Below, in pieces: positions 51,856 through 59,717 of a DNA stretch of 64,000 nt (positions are counted from its first letter, which is position 1; each line of letters starts with the position of its first letter). The stretch is from Rhodospirillaceae bacterium (GTDB lineage: Bacteria; Pseudomonadota; Alphaproteobacteria; Dongiales; Dongiaceae): positions 62,001 through 126,000 of the forward strand of contig SSEL01000007.1 of the NCBI GenBank assembly GCA_008012315.1. Reading direction: 5' to 3'. Made by a program: the position numbers and the translations under genes. The notes beneath the pieces were generated by a model. The model was not told where the DNA came from, made no database searches, and saw only the letters and a list, made by a program, of their open reading frames with translations.

Positions 51856-52487
51856 GGTCGGAGGACCACGAAATCGACGATCTGGAGCGATATTGGCCGG
51901 CGATCCGCGCCGAGGTCGAGGCGCTGTTGGGGAAACGCGAAGAGATTCCGACCACAACGTCTCGCCCGACCAATACAAGATCTCCAAGCGCGAGCAGTGG
52001 CGGTCCTTCTTCCTTTGGGGCTTTGGCGATAGAGTGGCGGCGAATTGCACCCGCAGTCCTCAGACTACTTGGGCCCTGGAATGCGTGCCCGGCCTGACCA
52101 CGGTATTTTTTTCTGGGGCCCGGGACGCATATTCCACACCATCAAGGCGTCTCGAAACGCCTCATAAACTGTCATCTTGCCTTGATCGTCCCCCAACAGG
52201 CGCGGCCCGGCACGGAAGGCTGCCGGATCGCCGTGGACGATAAGATTTTCCATTGGGAAAAAGGCAAGTGCCTGGTTTTCGATGACGCGTTCCCGCATGA
52301 AGTCTGGAATGACACTGAGGCGACCCGAGTGGTGCTGTTCCTGCAGTTCAAGCGGCCGTTGCGTCAACCGGGCAAGGTGCTGGGCGATCTGTTCCTAGCC
52401 GCGATGCGTTACAGTCCCTACGTGCAGGAAGCCCGGCGCAACTTCAATGCCTGGGAAGCGGCCCAGCAGCGGATCGAGAGAGGCTGA
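51852..52487 (+). pseudogene. Decayed aspartyl/asparaginyl beta-hydroxylase
   Basis: Three frames together spell an Asp_Arg_Hydrox-type dioxygenase. First DDLERYWPAIRAEVEALLGK; after a shift QYKISKREQWRSFFLWGFGD and CTRSPQTTWALECVPGLTT; after another shift HIPHHQGVSKRLINCHLALI and VDDKIFHWEKGKCLVFDDAF, HEVWNDTEATRVVLFLQFKR. The metal ligands of this 2-oxoglutarate family (His in HIPHHQG and HEVWND) are recognisable. The lack of a clean start and at least two frame changes mean no full protein is made. It trails the catabolic operon and may once have been part of it. Confidence 0.82.
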
Positions 52488-53098
52488 TCGGCCGATTACG
52501 ATACATCCGCGTGAATTGTGCCGCCTGGCTCGGCATGATCCGCACCGAATAGACTCGCCTAGAACGCTCCCGCCCTTGCAGGGGTGGGGGGACGGCCGTG
52601 ATTCGGCCGGTTATGGTCGTGTGTGTATGTCGATCACGCAGTTCGGGGTGTTAGCGCCACTGCCGGCCTATCCTGGTGTTCGAAATGCTGCGTTTCGTGC
52701 GCAGTCGTTCACAGGTCGATGGAATCACGCCAGACGATCTGATGCCGCCCTCAAGAGGACGCACGATTATAGGACGTGGGTCTCGAACCGATCGCCTTTT
52801 GCCGCTCCCTTTTTGGGGAAGCGCCCGGTATTTGCGTTAGGTCGGTGAGGCGACCGGGATCGCACCTCAACGTGCTTAAGAAGATGGCCGATGGTTGCGT
52901 GCATGTCGTCCGGCAAAGGTTGCAGATCGTCCGATGAGCGAGATCCGCACACTGACCGAGCGTTATGCGTTTCGTGAATTCTGTGGGGGTGCCGGTGCGT
53001 ATGGTGCGGCGCAGGCAATCGAAACTATAGTCGCGGCATACTGGACACCTTCGGATCGAGTATCCATATTCCTTGGCAGGAACTCGAAGGAGAAATCC
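52488..53098. other. Intergenic region before msrB; no gene seen
   Basis: About 610 bases with no supported coding sequence on either strand. It ends with the ribosome site AAGGAG (53087-53092) for msrB and should hold the msrBA promoter. The sequence around 52560-52600 is G-rich without clear hairpin symmetry. Confidence 0.5.
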
Positions 53099-53545
53099 AT
53101 GGCAACCTACAAGAAAACAGAAGCTGCGATTGCGAAGCTGTCGCCTGAGGAATATCGGGTGACGCAGACGAGTGGGACCGAGCGTCCAGGAACCGGTGCA
53201 CTTCTACACAATAAAGAACCGGGCATTTATGTCGATATCGTCTCCGGTGAACCACTGTTCGCATCGTCGGACAAATATGAGTCGGGCTGCGGATGGCCGA
53301 GCTTCACCAAGCCGATCGTGTCTACAAACGTCAATGAGCTGCGCGACACCAGCCACGGCATGATCCGGACGGAGGTGCGTTCGACGCATGGCGATAGCCA
53401 TCTCGGTCACGTTTTCCCTGACGGACCGAGCGATCGCGGCGGCCTGCGTTATTGCATCAATTCGGCTTCGCTACGCTTCGTGCCGCGTGACGCGATGGTG
53501 GAGCAGGGCTACGGCGAATATCTCAACCAGGTGGAGGACATTTAA
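53099..53545 (+). CDS. msrB: Peptide-methionine (R)-S-oxide reductase
   Basis: A 148-residue MsrB that reduces the R epimer of methionine sulfoxide in proteins. Family signatures are [36 protein letters not shown] (Cys64, likely resolving Cys), [14 protein letters not shown] and the catalytic Cys119 in [13 protein letters not shown]. The two CxxC pairs of zinc-binding MsrB forms are absent, placing it in the zinc-free group. ATG 53099 is set by AAGGAG at good spacing; the frame is open upstream but unsupported. Its stop overlaps the msrA start, so both stereoisomers are repaired by one operon. Confidence 0.96.
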   Translation: MATYKKTEAAIAKLSPEEYRVTQTSGTERPGTGALLHNKEPGIYVDIVSGEPLFASSDKYESGCGWPSFTKPIVSTNVNELRDTSHGMIRTEVRSTHGDSHLGHVFPDGPSDRGGLRYCINSASLRFVPRDAMVEQGYGEYLNQVEDI

Positions 53546-54057
53546 TGACGACGGAACGTGCTGTTCTCGCCGGTGGCTGCTTTTGGGGCATGCAGGACCT
53601 CATCCGCAAGCTGCCCGGTGTGATCTCGACCCGGGTCGGGTATACAGGTGGCGACGTGCCGAATGCGACATATCGCAATCACGGCACCCACGCCGAGGCG
53701 ATTGAGATCGTTTTCGATCCCTCGCAGACCACCTATCGCCGATTGCTCGAGTTCTTTTTCCAGATTCACGATCCAACGACGCTCAACCGCCAAGGGAATG
53801 ACCGTGGTGCCAGCTATCGCTCGGCGATTTATTTCACCAGCGATCACCAGAAGGCCGTTGCGTTCGAGACGATCGCAGATGTCGATGCGTCAGGGCTATG
53901 GCCTGGCAAGGTCGTCACCGAAGTCGAGCCAGTCAGTGATTTCTGGGAGGCCGAGCCCGAGCACCAGGACTATCTCGAACGTATCCCGCACGGGTATACC
54001 TGCCATTTTCCTCGTCCGAACTGGGTGTTGCCGCATAGGAGCGGTGCTGCCGCCTAG
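53545..54057 (+). CDS. msrA: Peptide-methionine (S)-S-oxide reductase
   Basis: A 170-residue MsrA, complementary to MsrB. The active site [11 protein letters not shown] contains catalytic Cys12; [60 protein letters not shown] and the [20 protein letters not shown] tail are all typical. A Cys in the tail could act as recycling thiol. The start codon overlaps the msrB stop (TAATG). A GC-rich perfect hairpin follows the stop, then a decayed redoxin gene. Confidence 0.96.
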   Translation: MTTERAVLAGGCFWGMQDLIRKLPGVISTRVGYTGGDVPNATYRNHGTHAEAIEIVFDPSQTTYRRLLEFFFQIHDPTTLNRQGNDRGASYRSAIYFTSDHQKAVAFETIADVDASGLWPGKVVTEVEPVSDFWEAEPEHQDYLERIPHGYTCHFPRPNWVLPHRSGAAA

Positions 54058-54066
54058 CAAATCCGC

Positions 54067-54091
54067 GGCTCGCGGCGCGGCGCCGCGAGCC
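54067..54091 (+). terminator. GC-rich perfect hairpin after msrA
   Basis: GGCTCGCGGCGC (54067-54078), one G, then GCGCCGCGAGCC (54080-54091): a perfect 12-bp inverted repeat, 9 bases after the msrA stop. There is no T-run, so it is not a textbook intrinsic terminator. It may stabilise the msrBA mRNA 3' end or act with Rho. Confidence 0.6.
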
Positions 54092-54109
54092 CGGCTTATG
54101 GAGAATCTT

Positions 54110-54297
54110 ATGGTGACAGGAATTGTTGGGCTGCCTGCCCCTCCGCTCGAGCATATCCAGTGGATCGATGAAAATGGCGACGAGCGTAGCCCCTTGACCT
54201 TGGCCGAGTTGGGACAGGGCTTCAAGATATTGTACTTCTTTTAAGATTGATGTGCGGGCTGTCATGCACATGGGCTTTCCCACGTTCGTGACACTTC
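54110..54297 (+). pseudogene. Redoxin with two in-frame stops at its active site
   Basis: ATG 54110, with GGAGA upstream, encodes VGLPAPPLEHIQWIDENGDE then LTLAELGQGFKILYFF, the start of an AhpC/TSA or thioredoxin-like protein. The frame then reads TAA-Asp-TGA-CAGCH. In relatives from memory this is F-Q-D-W-C-x-G-C-H, so the stops replace Gln (CAA) and Trp (TGG) by single base changes immediately before the CxxC motif. A frame change then gives GFPTFVTLRD, after which similarity passes to an AraC-type segment. Non-functional unless both stops are read through. Confidence 0.72.
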
Positions 54298-54506
54298 GTG
54301 ACCTGAGAATGCGTCAGGCCGTGGTCCTCCTGACGAATAGCGGTCTATCGCTCGACAAGATCGTCCATGGCGTAGGCTATACAAGTCGCAGCAGCTTCTT
54401 CCGTGCCTTTCGAAAGATTCATGGTTCCCATCCTTCGGAGTACGGAAACATGCGGAACGTGGTTGAGTCCTCGTCCAATACTTGGGATTTATTGGAGCGG
54501 CTATGA
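54298..54506 (+). pseudogene. C-terminal AraC helix-turn-helix fragment
   Basis: The frame continuing from the redoxin remnant reads MRQAVVLLTNSGLSLDKIVH then VGYTSRSSFFRAFRKIHGSH and PSEYG. This is the second helix-turn-helix of an AraC-family regulator. No first HTH or sensing domain exists. It looks like an illegitimate join of two gene ends at about 54298. Confidence 0.7.
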
Positions 54507-54514
54507 GGGACGCG

Positions 54515-55225
54515 AAGTGGCGCTTACCCGACGACTTTAACGACCGACCTTTGTCTGAACGCGAACCTTGACTGGGTGCGTCGTGCCATTGTTTCAGGCT
54601 CGACCGACTACCAGCGCTACCAGGCAGCCGCTCTAAAAACCAAGTATGGGATCCGCTTTCCTGGCCTTTTTTCAGGTTTGAAGAAGGAGGCTGCAAAGAG
54701 CGGAAGCTACCTATGACGATTCTGAACGCGGTCAAACAGACCCAGACTTTTTGTATTCAACGGTCGATGCGCCAGATCGGCTACAGCCTGAAATCGCAAA
54801 CCTCTCCAGTTCAAGACAGCAACGCTGACGGCGGCTGGCTATCAAAGGCATGGTGTCTGGGGAGAGGAAACCACCGCTCAAAAGATCGAGCATCCGGGGC
54901 TATTGTTTGGCGCGTTGGCTGCTGCGCCCAAGGGCGCTGTTCGTGGCCATGGCGTGCTGTTGCGGCAACTCAGTTTCGGCCTTCTGGTCTTTCCAGCGGT
55001 CTGGGATTGGTATCTGACGTGGCGCGAGCAACGTCGCGGATTTTTCACCGCTTGGGAAGTTGACATGCTCAGCCTTTCTCTCGCCTTGAGCCGCAAAGAG
55101 ACCGGCTGGTTACGACAGAATCGGCATTTGTTTCGGGAGATTGTGCCCGTATCTGGGCTGATATCTGCCGACGATGCTGCCCAGGCGTCGACCGATTGGG
55201 ATCAGGTTGGGCAACTGCTCGAACA
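54515..55225 (+). pseudogene. Two overlapping decayed genes, possibly integrase/mobile-element associated
   Basis: A 3'-end segment (about 54564-54716) reads NLDWVRRAIVSGSTDYQRYQ, then a KTKYGIRFPGLFSGLKKEAA tail and a stop, overlapping (ATGA) an ATG at 54713. That second frame begins normally, shifts near 54815, and continues as GYQRHGVWGEETTAQKIEHP, LLRQLSFGLLVFPAVWDWYL and TWREQRRGFFTAWEVDMLSL. These look like a conserved pair often seen on alphaproteobacterial mobile elements, perhaps with a large tyrosine recombinase, but I cannot name the family securely. The first lacks its N-terminus, the second is frameshifted and truncated near 55225. Confidence 0.45.
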
Positions 55226-55239
55226 AACGTCGCGGCAGC

Positions 55240-55408
55240 CATGCGTTCGCGCACGGTGCAAAGCATCAAATGATTGGAGCGCGGTGACAGCCTCCGTCTC
55301 CGACAGATGTTCGCGGAATACCTCGATCTCGGCGAGGCCGTCAAGCTTGTTCCAGTCCGCGGATTCCAACGCGACGCCGGAATAATCGTCGAGTATTGCC
55401 ACCTTCAG
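55240..55408 (-). pseudogene. N-terminal fragment of a D-2-hydroxyacid dehydrogenase
   Basis: The minus strand encodes LKVAILDDYSGVALESADWN then AEIEVFREHLSETEAVTALQ and SFDALHRARTHG. This matches the first 55-60 residues of D-isomer-specific 2-hydroxyacid dehydrogenases (KIAILDDYQxVAxxxADWxxL...V.VFxDHL). The NAD-binding and catalytic domains are absent; the sequence breaks into the integrase-like remnant on its left. It follows the DsbA-family gene on the same strand and probably once formed an operon with it. Confidence 0.68.
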
Positions 55409-55449
55409 CGCTGGACTATCTCGCCTGCCTGTTACCGTGAGCGCCTGGT

Positions 55450-56100
55450 TCAAGTCGCGTCGGCAGCGATTTTGCGCAACGCTTCCTCGAACGCCTCGGG
55501 GGGTTGTCCGCCGGAAATCAGATAGCGTCCATCGATGACGACCGCCGGTACCGCGTTGATGCCGCGAGACTGCCAGAGCTGCTCCGCGCCCCGCACGTCC
55601 TGTGCGTATCGGTTGCTCGTGAGCACCTCACGGGCTGCGGCCCCATCGAGTCCCGCCTGTTCGGCCGCGGCAATCAGCACGTCGTGATCTGCGGGGCTCT
55701 CACCGCGAGAAAAATAAGCTTCGAATAGCGCATATTTTAGCGCCCTCTGATGCCCTTCGATCTCCGCCCAATGTAGCAAGCGATGCGCGTCGAAGGTGTT
55801 GTAGATCCGACTCTCAGTCGATGTCGACATGGTGAAGCCGACGGCAGCCGCCCGGGCCCGGATGATCTCACGATTGGCCGCCGACTGCTCCGGTGTCGAG
55901 CCATATTTCCGGGCGATATGCTCGACTATATTCTCTCCCTCTTGCGGCATGTCCGGGTTGAGTTCGAACGGCTGGAAGGTGATGTTGGCGTCGATGAGAT
56001 CGCTGGTCTGCGCCAACGCCTCTTCGAGCCCGCGCAAACCGATGATGCACCACGGGCAGGATACGTCAGAAACAAAGTCGATCTTCATTCGCCGCGCCAT
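55450..56100 (-). CDS. DsbA family oxidoreductase (FrnE-like)
   Basis: A 216-residue cytoplasmic thioredoxin-fold protein with the active site CPWC in IDFVSDVSCPWCIIGLRGLE and the helical insertion typical of the FrnE/2-hydroxychromene-2-carboxylate isomerase group. It has HRLLHWAEIEGHQRALKYAL and the cis-Pro region AVPAVVIDGRYLISGGQPPE. No signal peptide. ATG 56100 follows AAAGGAC at good spacing; ATG 56088 is also possible. FrnE-like proteins help oxidative-stress or antibiotic tolerance through disulfide exchange, consistent with the nearby msrBA pair, though distance and orientation differ. Confidence 0.92.
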   Translation of the reverse strand: MARRMKIDFVSDVSCPWCIIGLRGLEEALAQTSDLIDANITFQPFELNPDMPQEGENIVEHIARKYGSTPEQSAANREIIRARAAAVGFTMSTSTESRIYNTFDAHRLLHWAEIEGHQRALKYALFEAYFSRGESPADHDVLIAAAEQAGLDGAAAREVLTSNRYAQDVRGAEQLWQSRGINAVPAVVIDGRYLISGGQPPEAFEEALRKIAADAT

Positions 56101-56177
56101 GGGCAAGTCCTTTCGGTTGATCCTCCGATATGAGAAGCGAGAGTACCGATTTCTTCCGTTCTGGCAAGAAACGATGG

Positions 56178-56284
56178 TTAAGCGAGATAGCCGCCGCTTA
56201 CGTAGATGATCGACCCCGAGATGTAGCTTGCCGTTGGCGACACGAGGAAAGTCATGATGGCGGTCATTTCTTCAACCGACGCGT
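56178..56284 (-). pseudogene. C-terminal scrap of an SDR
   Basis: The minus strand reads VEEMTAIMTFLVSPTASYIS then GSIIYVSGGYLA and a TAA at 56178-56180. This is the canonical end of a short-chain dehydrogenase (E(V/M)AAxxxFLxSxxASYITGxxxxVDGG). Only about 33 residues remain, directly upstream of the DsbA-family gene. Confidence 0.7.
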
Positions 56285-56544
56285 GTTTTCATCAGCCGGG
56301 ACGTCCTGGGCGCGTTCGCCGCCGCAGCCGGCCTCGCTGTCGCCTTCGTCTTCGCTGAACCGAAGCAAGAACGACCAATACCCGACATGCCGTTCTTACG
56401 TCATCGTAGTCCTTGCAGCTCAGATCCTGAATCGGATCTGGGAGGCCGCTTGATGGCTGACGTGCAAGGAACCGAACCTGCGACTCAAGTCCAATTTTTG
56501 TGGCTATTTGGCCTCCGGAGTCGCCCTAACCCTCGTCGGTCAGC
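56285..56544. other. Short region without identifiable gene
   Basis: About 260 bases between the SDR scrap and the exonuclease fragment. A plus-strand piece encoding VIVVLAAQILNRIWEAA looks protein-like but carries no recognisable family signature. Nothing else supported. Confidence 0.4.
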
Positions 56545-56943
56545 TCAGGCTTTGAAGCGGTCAAAGGCGGTCAAGCGCTGCACTCTAATCTCGACGTGGC
56601 GTTGGTAGATCTCCGAACGGAGGAATGCGAGCTCGGCCTCGCTCTTATCGTCGGCGACCTCCATCCACCATGACTTCGGCCTGCCGTCAGTGCCATCGTT
56701 CCACCGGTAGCCGTGTGCCTTCAAGATGTCTTTGAATTCGAACGGGCTGCGTTCGGCCCATATTCGATGCCGTTCTCTGCCGACGGCATCGGTCAACTGC
56801 TTCAATCCTGTTCTGAAACCACTGAATAATTTAGCGGCGAGCATTGCGAGGAGGGCGTGGCAGTTGTCGGATGCACGGTGGCCGTTATGGAACCTGCCGA
56901 GGTGGTTCAGTAGATATCCCCGCTTCGCGGCTTCGAATCCCAA
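56545..56943 (-). pseudogene. 3'-5' exonuclease, C-terminal part (N-terminus missing)
   Basis: A 132-codon frame containing KRGYLLNHLGRFHNGHRASD, NCHALLAMLA, HRIWAERSPFEFKDILKAHG and YRWNDGTDGRPKSWWMEVAD, then AELAFLRSEIY. This is the second half of DnaQ-like (DEDDh) exonucleases about 290 residues long, including the His-x4-Asp of the active site in HRASDNC. The part with the first catalytic DxE motif is absent: the sequence to the right belongs to the spanin-like locus. Truncated by rearrangement. Confidence 0.72.
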
Positions 56944-56978
56944 ACGCCCACTGACTTGCCGACTGGCCAGGCCTGCAT

Positions 56979-57221
56979 TTGATCGGCCGGGAAGCGGTCG
57001 CCGCCTTCTTCGGCTTTGGCGGGAAGGTCACGACCGAGGTTCACGATGCCAATCAGCGTCAGGCGGGTATTGACGCTGCGGAGAAGAAAGGATTGCAAGA
57101 TGTCGTCGATGGGGCGCAGACCGCCAGGCGGGCGGAAGTGGCGATGGATAGCACGGCTGCTGATCCCGCTGACTGGGCCTGGGCTGACCGCGTGCACGAC
57201 CGTTTCCGGCGCCCCGACTAA
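56979..57221 (+). CDS. Possible Rz-like inner-membrane spanin remnant
   Basis: An 80-codon frame (GFGGKVTTEVHDANQRQAGI, DAAEKKGLQDVVDGAQTARR) with helical, charged character that overlaps the Rz1-like lipoprotein in the +1 frame. That nesting is the hallmark of phage Rz/Rz1 spanins. A clear N-terminal transmembrane segment is not visible, so the gene is probably truncated at its 5' side or my assignment is wrong. Confidence 0.35.
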   Translation: MIGREAVAAFFGFGGKVTTEVHDANQRQAGIDAAEKKGLQDVVDGAQTARRAEVAMDSTAADPADWAWADRVHDRFRRPD

Positions 57222-57351
57222 GGCCGATTCCTTCTGCCTCAATTATTCGCCGGTCTATTGGTCTGACAAGGATACGCCGGAAACGGTGAAGCAGATCAAT
57301 CGGAACAATGGGAAATATGCCTGCCTTTGCGAGCATGATTGTCCGCCGTGA
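57100..57351 (+). CDS. Rz1-like spanin lipoprotein
   Basis: An 83-residue small lipoprotein: a basic start, then RWIARLLIPLTGPGLTAC with a lipobox-like LTAC, then TVSGAPTKADSFCLNYSPVY and TPETVKQINRNNGKYACLCE. Short lipoproteins with YWSxxDTxETxxQIxxxN tails are encoded at lysis loci of alphaproteobacterial prophages. ATG 57100 is preceded by AAAGGA. Its position inside and beyond the previous frame supports a spanin pair. It would bridge to the outer membrane at lysis. Part of an eroded prophage together with the nuclease scraps nearby. Confidence 0.55.
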   Translation: MSSMGRRPPGGRKWRWIARLLIPLTGPGLTACTTVSGAPTKADSFCLNYSPVYWSDKDTPETVKQINRNNGKYACLCEHDCPP

Positions 57352-57489
57352 GGTCCTCCTGCCAGCCGAAGCGCTGGATGAGCTTTTCTGGAATGGCAGC
57401 GCTGGCTTGCTCGTAAAGCTCTTGCCCCATGATCTCGGCTGGCGACTTCGATTCCTTATGGAAAATAGGCTTATAGCTTCACCTTGGCG

Positions 57490-57824
57490 CCGATCGCCAA
57501 AGCTGTGACTGACGCGCGTCGCCGTGGCGTCGACGTCAAGGTTATCCTCGACAAGAGCCAGGCAACCGCAAAACATACGGGCGCCACGGACCTGCAGAAC
57601 GCCGGCGTACCGGTGCGATTAATTACAAGGTCGCCATCGCCCATAACAAGGTGATGGTGATCGACGGCGGCACGGCGATCACCGGCAGCTTTAATTTCAC
57701 CAAAGCGGCGCAGGACAGGAATGCGGAAAACCTGTTGGTCATCCACGACGCCGACTTGGCGCGACAATACCTCGCCAACTGGCAGGCGAGAGCGGTCGTA
57801 TCAAAACCCTATAAGCGGAAGTAG
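57490..57824 (+). pseudogene. Phospholipase D-like nuclease, 3' part with frameshift
   Basis: One frame gives IAKAVTDARRRGVDVKVILD then KSQATAKHTGATDLQNAGVP. After a shift near 57617 the next gives YKVAIAHNKVMVIDGGTAIT, GSFNFTKAAQDRNAENLLVI and a stop at 57822-57824. The HxK(x4)D motif of PLD-fold endonucleases (Nuc/Bfil type) is AHNKVMVID, followed by GSFNF. The first third of the protein, including the export signal, is absent. Common on mobile elements and plasmids; here inactive. Confidence 0.8.
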
Positions 57825-58022
57825 CAGAGAATGCTTGGCAGCCCGATTGTGCCCTTGCCGTGAGGTGAAACCTCCCGGTACCCACGATCCCGTTGGCCCG
57901 GCATCGCTCCGCTGCGGCGCCTCGAGCTGTTCTCCGCCGCTCTTGTCGCTTAATCAGCAAGTCTGGTCGTCGAACTGATGCCAAGTGCCATCGCGATGGA
58001 GATCGGACCTCTCATCCGGTAT
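57825..58022. other. Gap without identifiable gene
   Basis: About 200 bases between the nuclease remnant and the XRE pseudogene, which converge. No terminator-like hairpin with a T-run is evident. Confidence 0.4.
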
Positions 58023-58396
58023 TCATAGCTTCTTCTGTCGAGCAACTGCTTTCAACAAGTCCAGAGCCAGCTCCTTTTGGGGCTCCGTCAGTTGTCCGAC
58101 GAGATGGTTCAGTTCTGTGGCTGTGGTCGATGTCGCGATGGCGCCGCGATCGTAGCCGGTTCGTATCAGATCTGCGAGATCGACGCCAAGAACACCGGCA
58201 ATGCGCTCGAGGATTGGGATCGACGGAACGACTTCTCCGCGTTTCAATTTTGATAAGCCTTGCTTCGAAACGGATGCGTTTTTGCCAGTTGATCCTGGCT
58301 AAGGCGTTTTTCGTCTCGGAGGCGACGAACCTCGGCACCCAATTTCCGAGGTTCGTATCCCTGATTCCTGGTTTGTTGGATGGTGGATTTGGCCAT
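58023..58396 (-). pseudogene. XRE-family regulator split by a frameshift
   Basis: ATG 58396 begins MAKSTIQQTRNQ and continues RKLGAEVRRLRDEKRLSQDQ LAK, the first half of an XRE helix-turn-helix. Near 58270 the frame is lost; the next frame continues ASVSKQGLSKLKRGEVVPSI then LERIAGVLGVDLADLI and a C-terminal ELALDLLKAVARQKKL. Restoring one base would yield a protein of about 124 residues with a complete five-helix HTH. Either a recent single-base mutation or a sequence error; the otherwise intact text favours a recent event. Possibly a phage-type repressor. Confidence 0.72.
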
Positions 58397-58618
58397 GAAT
58401 GGCGGGCGTTTCTCGTCGATTCCGTATTTCCAGCAAACTCGAGCCGTTTTACGGCAAATCAAGCCGTTATTTTGATTCCGATCATTGGCCACCTGTCGAA
58501 ACTCGATTTTCTGGCCGGATTCCTGGACAACATCATATCCGGCACGAATGGACATGGTGAACTTGTCCTGGCTCGCTAGGTAGTCGCACATGCCCATCAG
58601 GATCCTTCGCGCCTGTTG

Positions 58619-58741
58619 CTATGACGCGGTTTCGGCCGGCGCATTCTCGGCAATCGCCCGTGACGCCGACCCAAAGAAAGCGGCCAACGTCGCCAAGATA
58701 ATGGCGGGCAGCAAATATCTCTGAAGATACTTCTGTGTCAT
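58619..58741 (-). CDS. Short secreted peptide or truncated exported protein, 40 aa
   Basis: ATG 58741, preceded by the plausible SD AAAGGGTGGTGA, opens a 40-codon frame (TQKYLQRYLLPAIILATLAA then FFGSASRAIAENAPAETAS). Residues 7-29 form a clear Sec signal peptide, with a likely cleavage after SRAIA. The mature part would be only about 9 residues, so this is more probably the start of an exported protein truncated by a TAG. No family recognised. Confidence 0.45.
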   Translation of the reverse strand: MTQKYLQRYLLPAIILATLAAFFGSASRAIAENAPAETAS

Positions 58742-59381
58742 TTCACCACCCTTTGAATTTTGACCCTGAAGAAATCGTCTTCAGATTCCATACTGTCGGT
58801 ATGCCAGTTTGATCGGCCGGAACAGATCGGCGGACGACTTGCGCGACGCGCCGTTCAGCGCTCTTCGGATCCTATTGCGTTCCTAAGCTCAAACGCCAAA
58901 TCCGCAGGATGACTGGTATGCGACAAGGCGGTCCAATTAGTTGGCCGGGTCGCCCTTTGCCGCCGAGTCAATGCGCGAGTGGTTCCGATAGCGCCGCCAT
59001 CGACAAACGGGCAGGTGGCCCCCATGGCGGAATTCGGGCGGTCGCAAGCGGTTTTCGCCGCTCGCCGCTCGGCGGCCGCGCCGCTCGCGTTGATCATAAT
59101 TACTGCCACGGCCCTTATCGAAGCTTTGGTAGACGCTGTTCATTGGATTGCACCGGCGTGTCAAATACCGCACGCGCTTTCGCAGCCGCTGACAGATACG
59201 CGGACATCATCTTGGGCAGTTTTACATGCTGCCTACATTGATCATAGTGCCTTAACAACCGGTTCCGGTCTATTTCGTAACGGGTCACTTACCGTAACGT
59301 GCCTCCAACAGCTTCCAGTTCACGGCATTCTTTCGACATTCCCAACGGCCGGTGCGGCTTCCTGGTACGGAAGAGGCGACT
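58742..59381. other. Long intergenic region upstream of the DUF3302 gene
   Basis: About 640 bases with no supported gene; several overlapping frames occur on both strands but none has a motif or ribosome site. It contains the ACTTACCGTAAC element near its right end and presumably the promoter of the DUF3302-HlyD operon. Confidence 0.45.
59287..59298. promoter_or_regulatory. ACTTACCGTAAC element, copy 1
   Basis: A 12-base string found again, exactly, at 61811-61822. TTACxGTAA is a near-palindrome, and in both places a further CGTAAC lies a few bases upstream. It stands 83 bases before the DUF3302 start, a plausible operator or activator position. Candidate shared site only. Confidence 0.4.
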
Positions 59382-59717
59382 ATGTTCCTCAACTACTTTG
59401 CGCTGGCGATGCTGATCATCGGGATATCGCTTGTCGTTTACACATTTATTTATATCCACGACATCCCTTATCAGATCGCCAAAAAACGCAACCATGAACA
59501 GGTGGAGGCCATTCATCTCGCCTGCTGGCTTAGCCTTTTCACGCTCCACGCGATCTGGCCGATCGTCTTCATTTGGGCCGTGATGAAGCCAAAACCTCTG
59601 TCAGTGAAGATTGAGGAAGATGAAAAGGGCCTGATTGATCGACGTCTCCGCACGCTCGAGGCCGAGGTCGCCCAGGTGAGGGCAGCGTTGACACCACACC
59701 AGAAAGAAATCGCCTGA
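59382..59717 (+). CDS. DUF3302 inner-membrane protein (YiaW-like)
   Basis: A 111-residue protein with two membrane helices (FLNYFALAMLIIGISLVVYT; WLSLFTLHAIWPIVFIWAVM) and a C-terminal coiled coil (LIDRRLRTLEAEVAQVRAAL). The segment IYIHDIPYQIAKKRNHEQVE is typical of DUF3302/YiaW, small proteins encoded just ahead of HlyD-type adaptors (yiaW-yiaV in E. coli). ATG 59382 follows GAAGAGG; earlier in-frame codons lack similarity. Stop and next start overlap by 1 base. Probably a membrane partner of the adaptor. Confidence 0.88.
   Translation: MFLNYFALAMLIIGISLVVYTFIYIHDIPYQIAKKRNHEQVEAIHLACWLSLFTLHAIWPIVFIWAVMKPKPLSVKIEEDEKGLIDRRLRTLEAEVAQVRAALTPHQKEIA

Noticed and set aside
52895..53098. Upstream extension of msrB
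   Set aside because: The MsrB family start and the SD AAGGAG both point to ATG 53099.
58855..59241. Overlapping frames on both strands before the DUF3302 gene
   Set aside because: Mutually antisense, motif-free, without ribosome sites.
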